A stretch of 64,000 bases of DNA from Sinorhizobium sp. 6-70 (lineage in GTDB: Bacteria; Pseudomonadota; Alphaproteobacteria; Rhizobiales; Rhizobiaceae). The translations under genes and the position numbers were made by a program. Below are positions 51,078 through 59,884 of this stretch, one piece after another. Position 1 is the stretch's first letter. Each line of letters begins with the position of its first letter. Under the pieces are notes generated by a model. That model was not told where the DNA came from. It worked only from the letters and a program-made list of their open reading frames with translations, and ran no database searches. Location of the stretch: assembly GCF_030124375.1 (NCBI RefSeq), contig NZ_JASKLS010000006.1:227222-291221 (forward strand), written 5' to 3'.

Positions 51078-52172
51078 TCAAGCCTCGATCTGCACGTCGC
51101 CGAGCGGCAGTGAGCAGCAAGCAAGGATGTAGCCTTCCTCGATCTCGTCATCGAGTATGCCGCCATTGTGGTTCATCTCGACGTCGCCGGCGACTTTCAT
51201 CACACGGCAGGTACCGCATATGCCGCCCTCGCAGGCGGCGCCGATGCGGACGCCGTTGGCGCGGGCGGCCTGCAGGATCGTCTGGCCCGGCACCACCGTC
51301 ACGTCCTTGCCGCTCATGGTGAAGGTGACGCGCGCCGCCTCGGCCGCAGTGCCCAGCCCCGCGCCGGCGCGCACCGCGAGCTCCTCGGCCGCCGGCGCGG
51401 CTGCCGGCTGGAAACTCTCCTCGTGATAGCGCGCCATATCGAAACCGGCGCCTTTCAGCATCTCCCTGACGCCGCGCATGAAAGGTTCGGGCCCGCAGCA
51501 AAAGACCGTCCTCTCCAGGAAGTCTGGCGCGAGCAGAGGCAATTTCGTCGCATCGATGCGACCGCGCAGCCCATGCCAGCCGTGGCGCGCCTCATGGCCT
51601 TCGACGAGAAAGCCGAGATTGAGCCGCGGCATCTGGCGGGCGAGAACCTCCAGTTCGGAGCGGAACAGGAGGTCCTCCGGCCGGCGCGCGCAGGAAATGA
51701 AGTTGACGTCCGTGTCGGGCGCGCAGTCCGCCATCCAGCGCGTCATCGACATCATCGGCGTGACACCCGAGCCAGCCGAGATAAACAGGTATTTCTCACC
51801 CGGATGGCGAACGAAGCTGAAATCGCCGAGCGGCCCGAGCGCCCTCAGCTTCATGCCGGGCTTCAGATTGTCGAACATCCAGCGCGTACCGATACTGTCC
51901 GGCTGCGCCTTGACGGTGACGGCAACCGAGAGCGGACGTGATGGCGAGGATGACAGCGTGTAGGTGCGCATCACCGGCTCCTCGCCGACGGGCAGCTCGA
52001 GCGTGACGAACTGCCCCGGCAGATAGCGGAACCAGGCCAGTTTGTCCGAACGGAAGGTGAAGGTCATCACGTCCGCGGTCTCGACGACGGCCGATATGCA
52101 TTCGAGCAGATGCTGCCGATCGATCCACGGATGCAACTCATCGAAATGGCGAAAAGAGGAACCCATTTCCAT
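51078..52172 (-). CDS. gbcB: GbcB-like ferredoxin reductase of quaternary-amine monooxygenase
   Basis: A 364 aa electron-transfer partner. It has an FAD/FMN-binding reductase domain (VMRTYTLSSSP), an NAD domain (YLFISAGSGVTPMMSM and TVFCCGPEPFM), and a C-terminal plant-type 2Fe-2S ferredoxin (GAACEGGICGTCRVMKVAGDVEMNHNGGILDDE to YILACCS). This order and the adjacent Rieske gene match GbcB of glycine betaine demethylation. ATG 52172 is 3 bases after the gbcA stop, so they are coupled. Confidence 0.83.
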   Translation of the reverse strand: MEMGSSFRHFDELHPWIDRQHLLECISAVVETADVMTFTFRSDKLAWFRYLPGQFVTLELPVGEEPVMRTYTLSSSPSRPLSVAVTVKAQPDSIGTRWMFDNLKPGMKLRALGPLGDFSFVRHPGEKYLFISAGSGVTPMMSMTRWMADCAPDTDVNFISCARRPEDLLFRSELEVLARQMPRLNLGFLVEGHEARHGWHGLRGRIDATKLPLLAPDFLERTVFCCGPEPFMRGVREMLKGAGFDMARYHEESFQPAAAPAAEELAVRAGAGLGTAAEAARVTFTMSGKDVTVVPGQTILQAARANGVRIGAACEGGICGTCRVMKVAGDVEMNHNGGILDDEIEEGYILACCSLPLGDVQIEA

Positions 52173-52174
52173 GA

Positions 52175-53419
52175 TCAGGCCACCTGTGAGAGAGGAGCGG
52201 CGGCGTCCTGCAGGCGGTTCCGCATGAAACTGCAGTACCATTCGACGAACTGCATCACGCCACCCTCGTGCTCGGCCGAATAGGGGCCCGGCTCATAGGC
52301 CGGCGAGCGGATGCCGAAGGCGTTTTCCTCTACGATCTGGCGATCCTGGTCATTGGTCTCCGTCCAGACATGAGTAAGGTCCTCGATTGTGTAATCGACA
52401 CCCTCGACTGCATCCTTGCTGACCAGCCATTTGGTGGTGACCTGCGTCAGTTCCGGGCCAAGGGGCAGCACACGGAAGGTGACCGCGTGATCGCCGAGCA
52501 CATGGTTCCAGGTGGTCGGGTAGTGGAAGAGCAAGAGCGTGCCGATCCCGCGCTCGTTGACGCCGGCCGAAAGCGGTTTGCGGACGGCCGCCTGTCCGGA
52601 CATGGTGTAGCTCTCCGCCCCGTTGATCAGCGGCATCCGCGTCATCCGGAACTGGCCGGTCGGTGCAATCCTGAAGCTGCTCGGAAGGCCCGCCGCCTCG
52701 CACCTTTCCCAATGGGCGCCGATCTCCGGGTCGTCCATTGCGCCCTGGACACCCGTCACCGTCGGAGCCTCGGGGTAGGTGCGGCAAAGCTCCGGATGGT
52801 TGGCAGCGCAATGATAGCACTCGCGGTTGTTTTCCCAGACAAGCTTCCAGTTGCCCTTCTCGACGATCGTGCTCTCATAGGCGACCTTGGTTTCACCAAG
52901 GCGATGCGGCGCGAGATAACCGGCAACCGTCTCGCGGAACGGCTGGAAATCCATCGGCTCGTCGGCGAGGCTGATGAAGATATAGCCTCCAACCGTTTCG
53001 CAATGAACCGGCTTCAGGCTGTGCTCAGCCGGATCGAAGCCTTCGGGCATCTGCCGCGCGAAAAGCAGTTTTCCGTCCAGTTCGTAGGTCCACTGGTGAT
53101 AGGGACAGACGAGCTTGGCCGAGGAGCCCTTGTGCTGCGTGCAGACGCGCGAGCCGCGGTGGCGGCAGGAATTGTGGAGTGCCCGGATCGTTCCCTGCCG
53201 GTCGCGGACGACGACGATCGGATAGTCGCCGACCTGAACGGTGAAGTAGTTGCCGGCCCGCGGAATTTCGCAGTCATGGCCGATGAAGAGCCAGTCCTTG
53301 TACCAGATGTGCTCGAGGTCTTGCCGGTAATAGTCCGGGTCGGTGTAGAAGGCCCGGTCGAGGCTATGGCCCTCACGGCGGTTTGTGAGCCGACGCAGCA
53401 TATCGTTCTGAATGTCCAT
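52175..53419 (-). CDS. gbcA: Rieske oxygenase of glycine betaine/quaternary-amine demethylation (GbcA-like)
   Basis: A 414 aa ring-hydroxylating-type oxygenase alpha subunit. The Rieske cluster is HNSCRHRGSRVCTQHKGSSAKLVCPYHQWTYELDG. The mononuclear iron site lies in ENNRECYHCAANHPELCRTYP. GbcA with GbcB converts glycine betaine to dimethylglycine plus formaldehyde. Stachydrine or carnitine demethylases are related alternatives, so the exact substrate is inferred. ATG 53419 follows AGAGG. A cobalamin riboswitch lies upstream in the same orientation. Confidence 0.83.
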   Translation of the reverse strand: MDIQNDMLRRLTNRREGHSLDRAFYTDPDYYRQDLEHIWYKDWLFIGHDCEIPRAGNYFTVQVGDYPIVVVRDRQGTIRALHNSCRHRGSRVCTQHKGSSAKLVCPYHQWTYELDGKLLFARQMPEGFDPAEHSLKPVHCETVGGYIFISLADEPMDFQPFRETVAGYLAPHRLGETKVAYESTIVEKGNWKLVWENNRECYHCAANHPELCRTYPEAPTVTGVQGAMDDPEIGAHWERCEAAGLPSSFRIAPTGQFRMTRMPLINGAESYTMSGQAAVRKPLSAGVNERGIGTLLLFHYPTTWNHVLGDHAVTFRVLPLGPELTQVTTKWLVSKDAVEGVDYTIEDLTHVWTETNDQDRQIVEENAFGIRSPAYEPGPYSAEHEGGVMQFVEWYCSFMRNRLQDAAAPLSQVA

Positions 53420-53539
53420 GTCCTGTCCTCTTTCATCAGTTCGGAGAGGCAGGACAGGAACCAACGCCGACGATAATGCCGGCGCATCAAAGGCTCCGAT
53501 CCGGCTGCCCGCCGCAACCAGTTACGGTCGATTTTTTCG

Positions 53540-53715
53540 TCCCAAGGCTGGTTTCCGGGCTCTGGAGCGGCCCCAAGAAGGACCCGCCCGGCGCCTTCCC
53601 GGACACACCGTCCAGTGGCTTTTTGCCGTGGCTTTCGCTCCACCACCGTTGCGGGGGCAGCGCCGGGATCTGACCGGCTTCCCAATTCTCCGCCCTCCCT
53701 GGAGCGGCACCTTGA
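53540..53715 (-). promoter_or_regulatory. Cobalamin (vitamin B12) riboswitch upstream of gbcA
   Basis: Read on the minus strand, all conserved blocks are present in order: GGTGCC (53711-53706), GGGAAGCCGGTCAGATCC then GGCGCTGCCCCCGCAACGGT (53683-53645), GCCACTGG (53619-53612), GGGAAGGC (53600-53593), and the B12 box GAGCCCGGAAACCAGCC (53562-53546). About 120 bases of expression-platform sequence separate it from the gbcA ATG, with no gene between. B12 binding normally represses such leaders. Confidence 0.93.
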
Positions 53716-54028
53716 GTGTCGATATCTAAGCGCGCGCAGCGTCTTTTCATTTGCCGATTGACGACATCCCCTTCCAGAAAGACGACACGATGTTCGCGCA
53801 TCAATCCGCCATGCTGTGATTGATATTATTTATTATAAACAATGTGATAGTCGGAAATATAAGCAGCTGTTGAATTTTTTCGGCAGCGTCATCGCCGGCA
53901 CGAAATGAACTGTCCATTTTGCGACACTACTGCGGAGTGCTTGCCGTCGACAAAATGTATTGAAAAATCATCTGTTAACCCTGAAGGGCTAGCATTCCGG
54001 GACGGATCAACTCGTTTCGCGGACAAGG
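53716..54028. other. Divergent intergenic region with AT-rich segment
   Basis: About 313 bases between the riboswitch and the orphan gene at 54029. A strongly AT-rich patch at 53818-53880 stands out in this GC-rich genome. It probably contains the start of the riboswitch transcript and the promoter of the orphan gene. No ORF or repeat found. Confidence 0.5.
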
Positions 54029-54643
54029 ATGGCGCCGGCGCCAATGGCAAGACTCAGATATTATGACACCGGCACGAGAGCTCCGGTTGCCGCGTCAAAG
54101 GCCACGCCCCACGCGGAGTTCCTCCGCACCGGACGGATCGACCGGCGACGGCACTGGATGGCCGGGCAACGGCGCTACCTGACGCATGAGGAGGTCGCGG
54201 AGCAAACGGGGCGGAAGCTTTCGGCGGCCGGAGACACGACCCACAAGCGCATCAACGCATTCCATTCTTCGATCCAGTTTCCGAAGATGATCTTTCACCG
54301 CACCCTGCCGAACAGTCCGCATCTCGGCTACTGCCATGTGACGGCCGGGAAAACGCATCTCGAGCGCTCCCACGACATCACCTGGGCCTTTTATTTCGCG
54401 AACTTCTTCTCCGATCTCGGTGACGAGACGCATTTCTTCGATCGAATAGAGAGGGGTTATTCGCGCATGTATTTCGCGGTCGCTATCGAACCCGGCGGCG
54501 ACGATGGGCAGATGGTCATAAACCGCAATGTGCGCGGCAATGGCCTGATCTTCCGGACGCAGGACCCGAAGATAGCGCTGAAGAACGTGCTGATGCTGGG
54601 TGCGCGCGACGACGCGCTGCGCCAGATCATTCGCAGCCTTTGA
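54029..54643 (+). CDS. Conserved-looking protein of unknown function
   Basis: A 204 aa basic protein I do not recognise. It has no signal peptide or membrane helix. Notable stretches are RYYDTGTRAPVA, FLRTGRIDRRRHWMAGQRRYLTHEEVAEQTGRKLS, FPKMIFHRTLPNSPHLGYCHVTAGKTHLERSHDITWAFYFANFF and a C-terminal MVINRNVRGNGLIFRTQDPKIALKNVLML. Codon use looks normal for the genome. It is followed by two tandem repeats. Start codon is uncertain (ATG 54029 or 54044). Confidence 0.7.
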   Translation: MAPAPMARLRYYDTGTRAPVAASKATPHAEFLRTGRIDRRRHWMAGQRRYLTHEEVAEQTGRKLSAAGDTTHKRINAFHSSIQFPKMIFHRTLPNSPHLGYCHVTAGKTHLERSHDITWAFYFANFFSDLGDETHFFDRIERGYSRMYFAVAIEPGGDDGQMVINRNVRGNGLIFRTQDPKIALKNVLMLGARDDALRQIIRSL

Positions 54644-54670
54644 CCCAGGCTTGGTCGGCATTGTTCTTAT

Positions 54671-54775
54671 ACATGTCGTGCTCCAAAACCGCTGCGCACT
54701 TTTCGGGCGACATCCGCTCCTTGTTTTAGTGCATGTCGTTGTCCCAAAACCGCTGCGCACTTTCGGGCGACATGC
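54671..54775. repeat. Two tandem copies of a rhizobial palindromic repeat
   Basis: Copy one 54671-54713 and copy two 54731-54775 share ATGTCGT, CCAAAACCGCTGCGCACTTT and CGGGCGACAT. Copy two is bounded by the inverted ends GCATGTCG / CGACATGC. The family is unrelated to the RIME1-like elements. They lie between the orphan gene and the Sua5 gene. Confidence 0.75.
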
Positions 54776-54848
54776 ATTGACGAAGAAAATCGTTCTGTTT
54801 TTCCGGCGCGTCCGTTAAGGAAGCGACGAAAAGGCAAACGGAACCGCC

Positions 54849-55823
54849 ATGGCCGAAATCATCGATACACGCACAGAGCCAGACCGGGCGATCGAGAAAG
54901 CCTGCATCGTTCTTTCCGGAGGCGAGCCGGTCGCGATCCCGACGGAGACGGTTTACGGCCTCGCGGCCGACGCCACAAACCCTGACGCGATAAGCCGCAT
55001 TTACGAGATGAAGGGCCGGCCCCGTTTCAATCCGCTGATCTGTCATGTCTCGGATTTGGCGATGGCCGAGGCGCATGTGACGTTCGATCCGATTTCGCGT
55101 CGACTGGCGGAGGCCTTTTGGCCAGGCCCTCTTACCCTTATCCTGCCGCAGCGGCCGGAGAGCACCGTCCATGCGCTCGCTTCCGCCGGGCTCGATACGC
55201 TCGGCATCCGCATGCCCGACGGTTTCTCACGCCAGGTAATCGCCCGCTTCGGACACCCGCTTGCGGCGCCGAGCGCCAACACGTCCGGCAAGATCAGCCC
55301 GACCAGCGCCGCCCATGTGCAAGCCGACCTCGGATCCAAGCTGAAACTCATCCTCGATGCCGGCCCGGCCGAAATCGGCCTCGAATCGACAATCATCAAG
55401 GTTGAAGACGGCACGCTGCGGCTCCTCAGACCGGGCGGGTTGGACGCCGACGAGATCGAGAAACTCACCGGGCGCGAGGTCATGCGGCCGGAAAGCGCCG
55501 GCGCGACGATCGAGGCGCCCGGCATGCTTGCGTCACATTACGCTCCAGGCGCGGCCGTAAGGTTGAATGCCGCGGACGTGCGGGCGGGAGAAGCGTTGAT
55601 CCGCTTCGGCGGCAGGCCGCTTCCCGGCGAGGGCGAAGCGACCATCGTGCTGGACTTGAGCCCCGGCGGCAACCTCCGCGAGGCGGCCGCCAATCTTTTC
55701 GACTACATGAAGCAAGCGGATGCGAGCGGCGCGCGGACGATAGCCTTCGGCCGCGTTCCGGAAGAAGGTCTCGGCGAGGCGATCATCGACCGCCTGCAGC
55801 GAGCAGCAGCGCCCAGAGGCTGA
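54849..55823 (+). CDS. L-threonylcarbamoyladenylate synthase (Sua5)
   Basis: Makes the activated intermediate for the t6A37 modification of ANN-decoding tRNAs. The N-terminal YrdC domain shows AIPTETVYGLAADATNPDAISRIYEMKGRPRFNPLICHV, FWPGPLTLILP, GIRMPDG and APSANTSGKISPTSAAHV. A C-terminal Sua5 domain (about residues 215-324, ASHYAPGAAVRLN) makes the total 324 aa. It is followed 28 bases later by the FAD oxidase. Confidence 0.95.
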   Translation: MAEIIDTRTEPDRAIEKACIVLSGGEPVAIPTETVYGLAADATNPDAISRIYEMKGRPRFNPLICHVSDLAMAEAHVTFDPISRRLAEAFWPGPLTLILPQRPESTVHALASAGLDTLGIRMPDGFSRQVIARFGHPLAAPSANTSGKISPTSAAHVQADLGSKLKLILDAGPAEIGLESTIIKVEDGTLRLLRPGGLDADEIEKLTGREVMRPESAGATIEAPGMLASHYAPGAAVRLNAADVRAGEALIRFGGRPLPGEGEATIVLDLSPGGNLREAAANLFDYMKQADASGARTIAFGRVPEEGLGEAIIDRLQRAAAPRG

Positions 55824-55851
55824 ACTATCGTCGGAAAACGAGGGAACGATC

Positions 55852-57288
55852 ATGACGACCATACTTTCTCCCGAGCTGATCGCCTCTTTCATCGACATCG
55901 TCGGCGGCCGCAATGCGTTCAGCAGTCCGGCGGAGACCGCGCCTTATCTCGTCGAATCACGCGGGCTTTATCACGGCACCACCCCGCTCGTTCTCAGGCC
56001 AGGCTCCGTCGAGGAAGTCTCGCGCATCATGCGCCTGGCAAGCCAGACCCACACCGCGATCGTCCCGCAGGGCGGCAATACCGGACATGTGGCCGGCCAG
56101 ATTCCGCGCGAGGGAAAAGCCGACATGGTTCTTTCACTCGAGCGGCTGAACCGCATCCGCGACGTCGATCCCGTGGGCAACGTCATCGTGGCCGATGCCG
56201 GCTGCATCCTAGCGGACATCCAGAAGGCTGCGGACGATGCCGGACGGCTCTTCCCGCTGTCGCTCGGCTCCGAAGGTTCAGCCCGGATCGGCGGCAATCT
56301 CTCGACCAATGCCGGCGGTACGGCCGTGCTCGCCTACGGCAATATGCGCCAGCTCTGCCTGGGGCTGGAGGTCGTGCTGCCGACCGGCGAAATCTGGGAC
56401 GGATTGCGCCGGCTGAAGAAAGACAATACCGGCTACGACCTCCGAGACCTTTTCATCGGTGCTGAAGGAACGCTCGGCGTCATCACCGGCGCCGTGTTGA
56501 AGCTGTTCCCGAAGCCGCTTGGCCATCAGGTCGCATTCGCGGGCCTTAAGAGCGTCGAGGATGCGCTTACCCTTTTCGATCGGGCTTCGAGCCTATGCGG
56601 GCCGGCGCTGACAGGGTTCGAACTGATGCCGAGGATCGGCATAGAGTTCACCTCCCGGCATATTCCGGGCGTGCGTGACCCGATGGCGACAGTCCATCCC
56701 TGGTACGCGCTGATCGATATTTCGACCTCGGATTCCGCGGAAAGCGCGGAGCGTATGGTGCAGGGCGTGCTCGAAGCGGGCGTCAGCGGTGGCCTTGTCG
56801 AAAATGCGGTCATTGCGACGAACGAGACGCAGCGCAAGGCGCTGTGGCACATGCGCGAAAGCATGTCGCCGGCACAGAAACCGGAAGGCGGTTCGATCAA
56901 GCACGACGTGTCGGTGCCCGTGTCGAGCATCCCTGCCTTCATGGCTGAGGCCGATGCCGCCGTAATGAGAGCCATACCCGGAGCCCGTATATGTGCCTTC
57001 GGTCACATGGGCGACGGCAACATCCATTACAACATTTCCCAGCCGGTTGGCGCCGACAAACAGGCCTTCCTCGACCGTTGGCACGAGATGAACGGCATCG
57101 TCCACGGGATCGTGCTGAAATATCGCGGATCGATCTCTGCCGAGCACGGCATCGGTCAATTGAAGCGCGATGAGCTTGCGGAAATCCGCCCGGCAATCGA
57201 GATCGAACTGATGCAGCGAATCAAGCATGCCTTCGACCCCGCAGGCATCATGAATCCCGACAAGGTGCTGCGCTCAAGGTCTATGTGA
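55852..57288 (+). CDS. FAD-linked 2-hydroxyacid dehydrogenase (GlcD/D-2-HGDH type)
   Basis: A 478 aa VAO-family flavoprotein. The FAD-binding domain has PLVLRPGSVEEVSRIMRLA, IVPQGGNTGHVAGQ, LGSEGSARIGGNLSTNAGGTAVLAYGNMRQLCLGLEVVLP and DLFIGAEGTLGVIT. The C-terminal domain has the metal-binding FGHMGDGNIHYN and SAEHGIGQLKRDEL. Oxidises a D-2-hydroxyacid such as D-2-hydroxyglutarate or D-lactate; substrate not certain. ATG 55852. Confidence 0.91.
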   Translation: MTTILSPELIASFIDIVGGRNAFSSPAETAPYLVESRGLYHGTTPLVLRPGSVEEVSRIMRLASQTHTAIVPQGGNTGHVAGQIPREGKADMVLSLERLNRIRDVDPVGNVIVADAGCILADIQKAADDAGRLFPLSLGSEGSARIGGNLSTNAGGTAVLAYGNMRQLCLGLEVVLPTGEIWDGLRRLKKDNTGYDLRDLFIGAEGTLGVITGAVLKLFPKPLGHQVAFAGLKSVEDALTLFDRASSLCGPALTGFELMPRIGIEFTSRHIPGVRDPMATVHPWYALIDISTSDSAESAERMVQGVLEAGVSGGLVENAVIATNETQRKALWHMRESMSPAQKPEGGSIKHDVSVPVSSIPAFMAEADAAVMRAIPGARICAFGHMGDGNIHYNISQPVGADKQAFLDRWHEMNGIVHGIVLKYRGSISAEHGIGQLKRDELAEIRPAIEIELMQRIKHAFDPAGIMNPDKVLRSRSM

Positions 57289-57291
57289 TCT

Positions 57292-57396
57292 CGAGCGCCG
57301 TGCGTTCAAGTGAACGCACAAAGGACGCTCTATCACTTTGATTCTAGAGCATCTTATCCACTTTCAGCGATTCCACTTGAAAGCAGGATGCTCTAG
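57292..57396 (-). repeat. RIME-like element, diverged copy in reverse orientation
   Basis: On the minus strand it reads CTAGAGCATCCTGC to TAAGATGCTCTAG (first palindrome), AATCAAAGTGATAGAGCG, CCTTTGTGCGTTCACTTG, then AACGCACGGCGCTCGA. The layout is that of RIME1 with a different first module. It overlaps the stop codon of the DUF1217 gene and abuts the stop of the FAD oxidase, filling the gap between these convergent genes. Confidence 0.68.
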
Positions 57397-59570
57397 CCGC
57401 CCATCCTGAGCTGTGTCAGCTGCATCAACGTGTCGGCGCTGATGCCGAAACCACCGCTGCCTGACAGGATGGTGGCGGCTGGGGAGACATCGGTGTTGTT
57501 CTCTACGTCATAAAGCGCGGTGAAACGCTGCAGGAGTTTTTCGAGCTTCTGGGGATCCTGGAGATCCGCGATATTCATCACGCGCTTGATGTATTCGGCT
57601 TGAATATCGATGTCGCTGCTTGCCATCTCCTGCGGGATGCTGAAGGCGGTTCTGACGACCTGCATCAAGGCGCTGTCGGCAAGAAGGTCGTAAACCGTGT
57701 TGACGTCGGAAGCCATGCGCTTGAAATAGAGTGCCAGGCGGACACCGGCATTGTCCGCGCCGGCGTTTTCTTCCAGCGTCTGGTTGAGGTAAAGATCCAT
57801 CGTGGCAATGATCCCGCGGCGGGTCTGGATCTGACCTGCGGCTCCGCGAGCAAGCTTTCCCTCGATATCGAAATTGAAAGAGGCGACGAGCTCGCGATAG
57901 CGGGTATCGCTCTCCGTGTTGATAAAGCTTTCCGGATCATCGAGATCGGAGAGAAACATGTCCCTGAGGTAGCTGGTCTCGACAGTCTCCGGGTCGATGC
58001 CCGCGGCGACAAGGACGAAATCAACCAGGCGCCGGTTACCGAGCAGGTCGTCGAGCGTTTCGATCTTCTGGATCTCGGCGCTATAATATTTCGCCTCTTC
58101 CTGCGCCTTGGTCTTGTCTTCGTCAGTGCCAAAGCGGCTCTTTTCGATGACATAGGCCTTGGACGTATTGAGGATTTCGGCCTCGGACTGTGCAAGCTTC
58201 GGCGCGCCAAGCGAGCCGTCGGGCTCGAAGTTGAACGCCTTGGCAAGCTTAACGTAACGCTCGTCCTTGAGCGAGTTGGCATAGCTGTCGGGGTCGCTCA
58301 GATCGCTCGTCAGGACCTTTCTCAGCTTGCGCACGCTGTCCCCCTCCTCCTCAAGGCCGAAGGCGCGCAGCGTAAGCGTCATCATGCTGGGATCGTTTAG
58401 CAGATTATCGACGCTCGTCAGCGCGTTGATCAGCATCTTGAAACGCGAAATCAGCGCCTCGTCCGCGGCATCGTCCTTGTCGTTGTAATGGACCATATAG
58501 CCATCGGACGTGGTGGCCATCTGCGCTGCCGTCTGCGCGCTGTCGCCGCTCGCGAGCGTCCCGTCGGTCTGGAAATTGAAGGCGGCTGCCATGGCCTTGT
58601 AGGCCTTGTTGTACTCGCCGCCCATCGTGTTGGCGTAGCTGTTGGGATCGTCGAGGTCACTGGTCAGGATGTTCTCGACGGTTGTCGTCAAGGTGCTCGG
58701 CGGCAGCCCGAAGGCGGTCACCACGTAGTTGAACAGGCGCGTATCGGCCTTCAATGCGGCGACCGTCGTGATGCTGCCAATCTTCGCCTCGTAGTAGCTC
58801 TTGTTGAGCAGAGCTTCGGCCGAGGTCACGCGGTCGCTGGCGTTAAGGATGTAGCTCTCGTTGATGGCACTCTTCTGCGTCGCGCTCTGCGGCAGCGTGT
58901 TGGCGGGCAGGCTCCCGTCGGTCTGGAAATTGAACGCCTTCGCGAAATTCAGCGCAGAGCTGCTGCCCAGCTTGTTGACGTAGCTGTTCGGATCGTTGAC
59001 GTCGCTGGTCAGAATCTGTCTCAAATGGGAATAGGATGTATATTTGGGATCGAACCCGAAGGCCTTCATCGCATAGGTCCTGAGGCGCTCGTTCCCCAGG
59101 AACTGATCGACATTCGTCACGGTATCGATCACCGCGTTGTAATAGCTCGTCTCGGCATTGAGCACGTTCGACTGGTTGGCGATCGTCTCGCTGTAAAGCC
59201 CGATCAGTGCATCGGTCTGGGCGTCGGTCTGCGCAACGGCGGTCGACGAGCCAAAACTGAACGCTTCGGCGAAGTTGCGGTATCGCTCGTCCGTCAGGCG
59301 ATTGGCAAAGCTGTTGTCGTCCTTCAGGTCGCTCTCGAGCACCTTGCGCATGAAGGCCACCGCGTAGGTCATGTCCTCAAGGCCGTGGGCCTTCATGGCG
59401 TAGGAATAGAGACGGTAATCGTCGAGAAATTCGTCGACCGAAGTCACCTTGCCGATGTTCGCTTTGTAATATTCGGCCTCGCGCGCAACCAGCGGCTGGA
59501 TCGACACCCGATTGAGACTGGCCCTCATGTCGCGGGTGATGAGATTGTAGTCGATATAGGTCGAAACCAT
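57393..59570 (-). CDS. DUF1217 protein with five or six internal repeats
   Basis: A 725 aa protein built of tandem units of about 90-110 residues. Each unit has YYxAxIxxVTSVDxFLxxxRLxxYAMKAFG, then LRxxLTSDLxDPxSYANxL, then AxAFNFQTDGSL. Clear units begin near residues 30, 140, 265, 375 and 480, with a degenerate sixth near 610. DUF1217 proteins are often encoded with flagellar genes in rhizobia; none are here. No signal peptide. ATG 59570. Its TAG stop lies inside the repeat element at 57292-57396. Confidence 0.87.
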   Translation of the reverse strand: MVSTYIDYNLITRDMRASLNRVSIQPLVAREAEYYKANIGKVTSVDEFLDDYRLYSYAMKAHGLEDMTYAVAFMRKVLESDLKDDNSFANRLTDERYRNFAEAFSFGSSTAVAQTDAQTDALIGLYSETIANQSNVLNAETSYYNAVIDTVTNVDQFLGNERLRTYAMKAFGFDPKYTSYSHLRQILTSDVNDPNSYVNKLGSSSALNFAKAFNFQTDGSLPANTLPQSATQKSAINESYILNASDRVTSAEALLNKSYYEAKIGSITTVAALKADTRLFNYVVTAFGLPPSTLTTTVENILTSDLDDPNSYANTMGGEYNKAYKAMAAAFNFQTDGTLASGDSAQTAAQMATTSDGYMVHYNDKDDAADEALISRFKMLINALTSVDNLLNDPSMMTLTLRAFGLEEEGDSVRKLRKVLTSDLSDPDSYANSLKDERYVKLAKAFNFEPDGSLGAPKLAQSEAEILNTSKAYVIEKSRFGTDEDKTKAQEEAKYYSAEIQKIETLDDLLGNRRLVDFVLVAAGIDPETVETSYLRDMFLSDLDDPESFINTESDTRYRELVASFNFDIEGKLARGAAGQIQTRRGIIATMDLYLNQTLEENAGADNAGVRLALYFKRMASDVNTVYDLLADSALMQVVRTAFSIPQEMASSDIDIQAEYIKRVMNIADLQDPQKLEKLLQRFTALYDVENNTDVSPAATILSGSGGFGISADTLMQLTQLRMGG

Positions 59571-59884
59571 GCCGCCGCCTTGTCGATTGCCAGAGGGCCA
59601 AGCCCACCAAAACAGAATTCTGACGCCGCATCATGTCGCCGGAGACTTGTGTGTGGCTTTTCCGGCATGCGTTTGCGGTTCAAAAAAATCCCGGCAATTT
59701 CGTTGACGAAGAAGAAACCTTGGCGGGTCGACTTTTGCTAACCATGGGGCCACGCAAGGTCTTTTTAACCGCAATTTTTAAGCCGTCCGGAAGAGCGGCT
59801 GCCTATCCTGCTGCCCATAGAGGACGAAAAGTCCCGACGAGAAGACCGGGAACCGGCTCTCAAGGAAAAACAAGGGCGATTGAA
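59571..59884. other. Divergent intergenic region
   Basis: 314 bases between the DUF1217 gene (minus) and the DUF6101-like gene (plus). It presumably holds both promoters. The plus-strand frame that runs in from 59633 has no conserved content or ribosome-binding site. No repeat or operator recognised. Confidence 0.5.
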
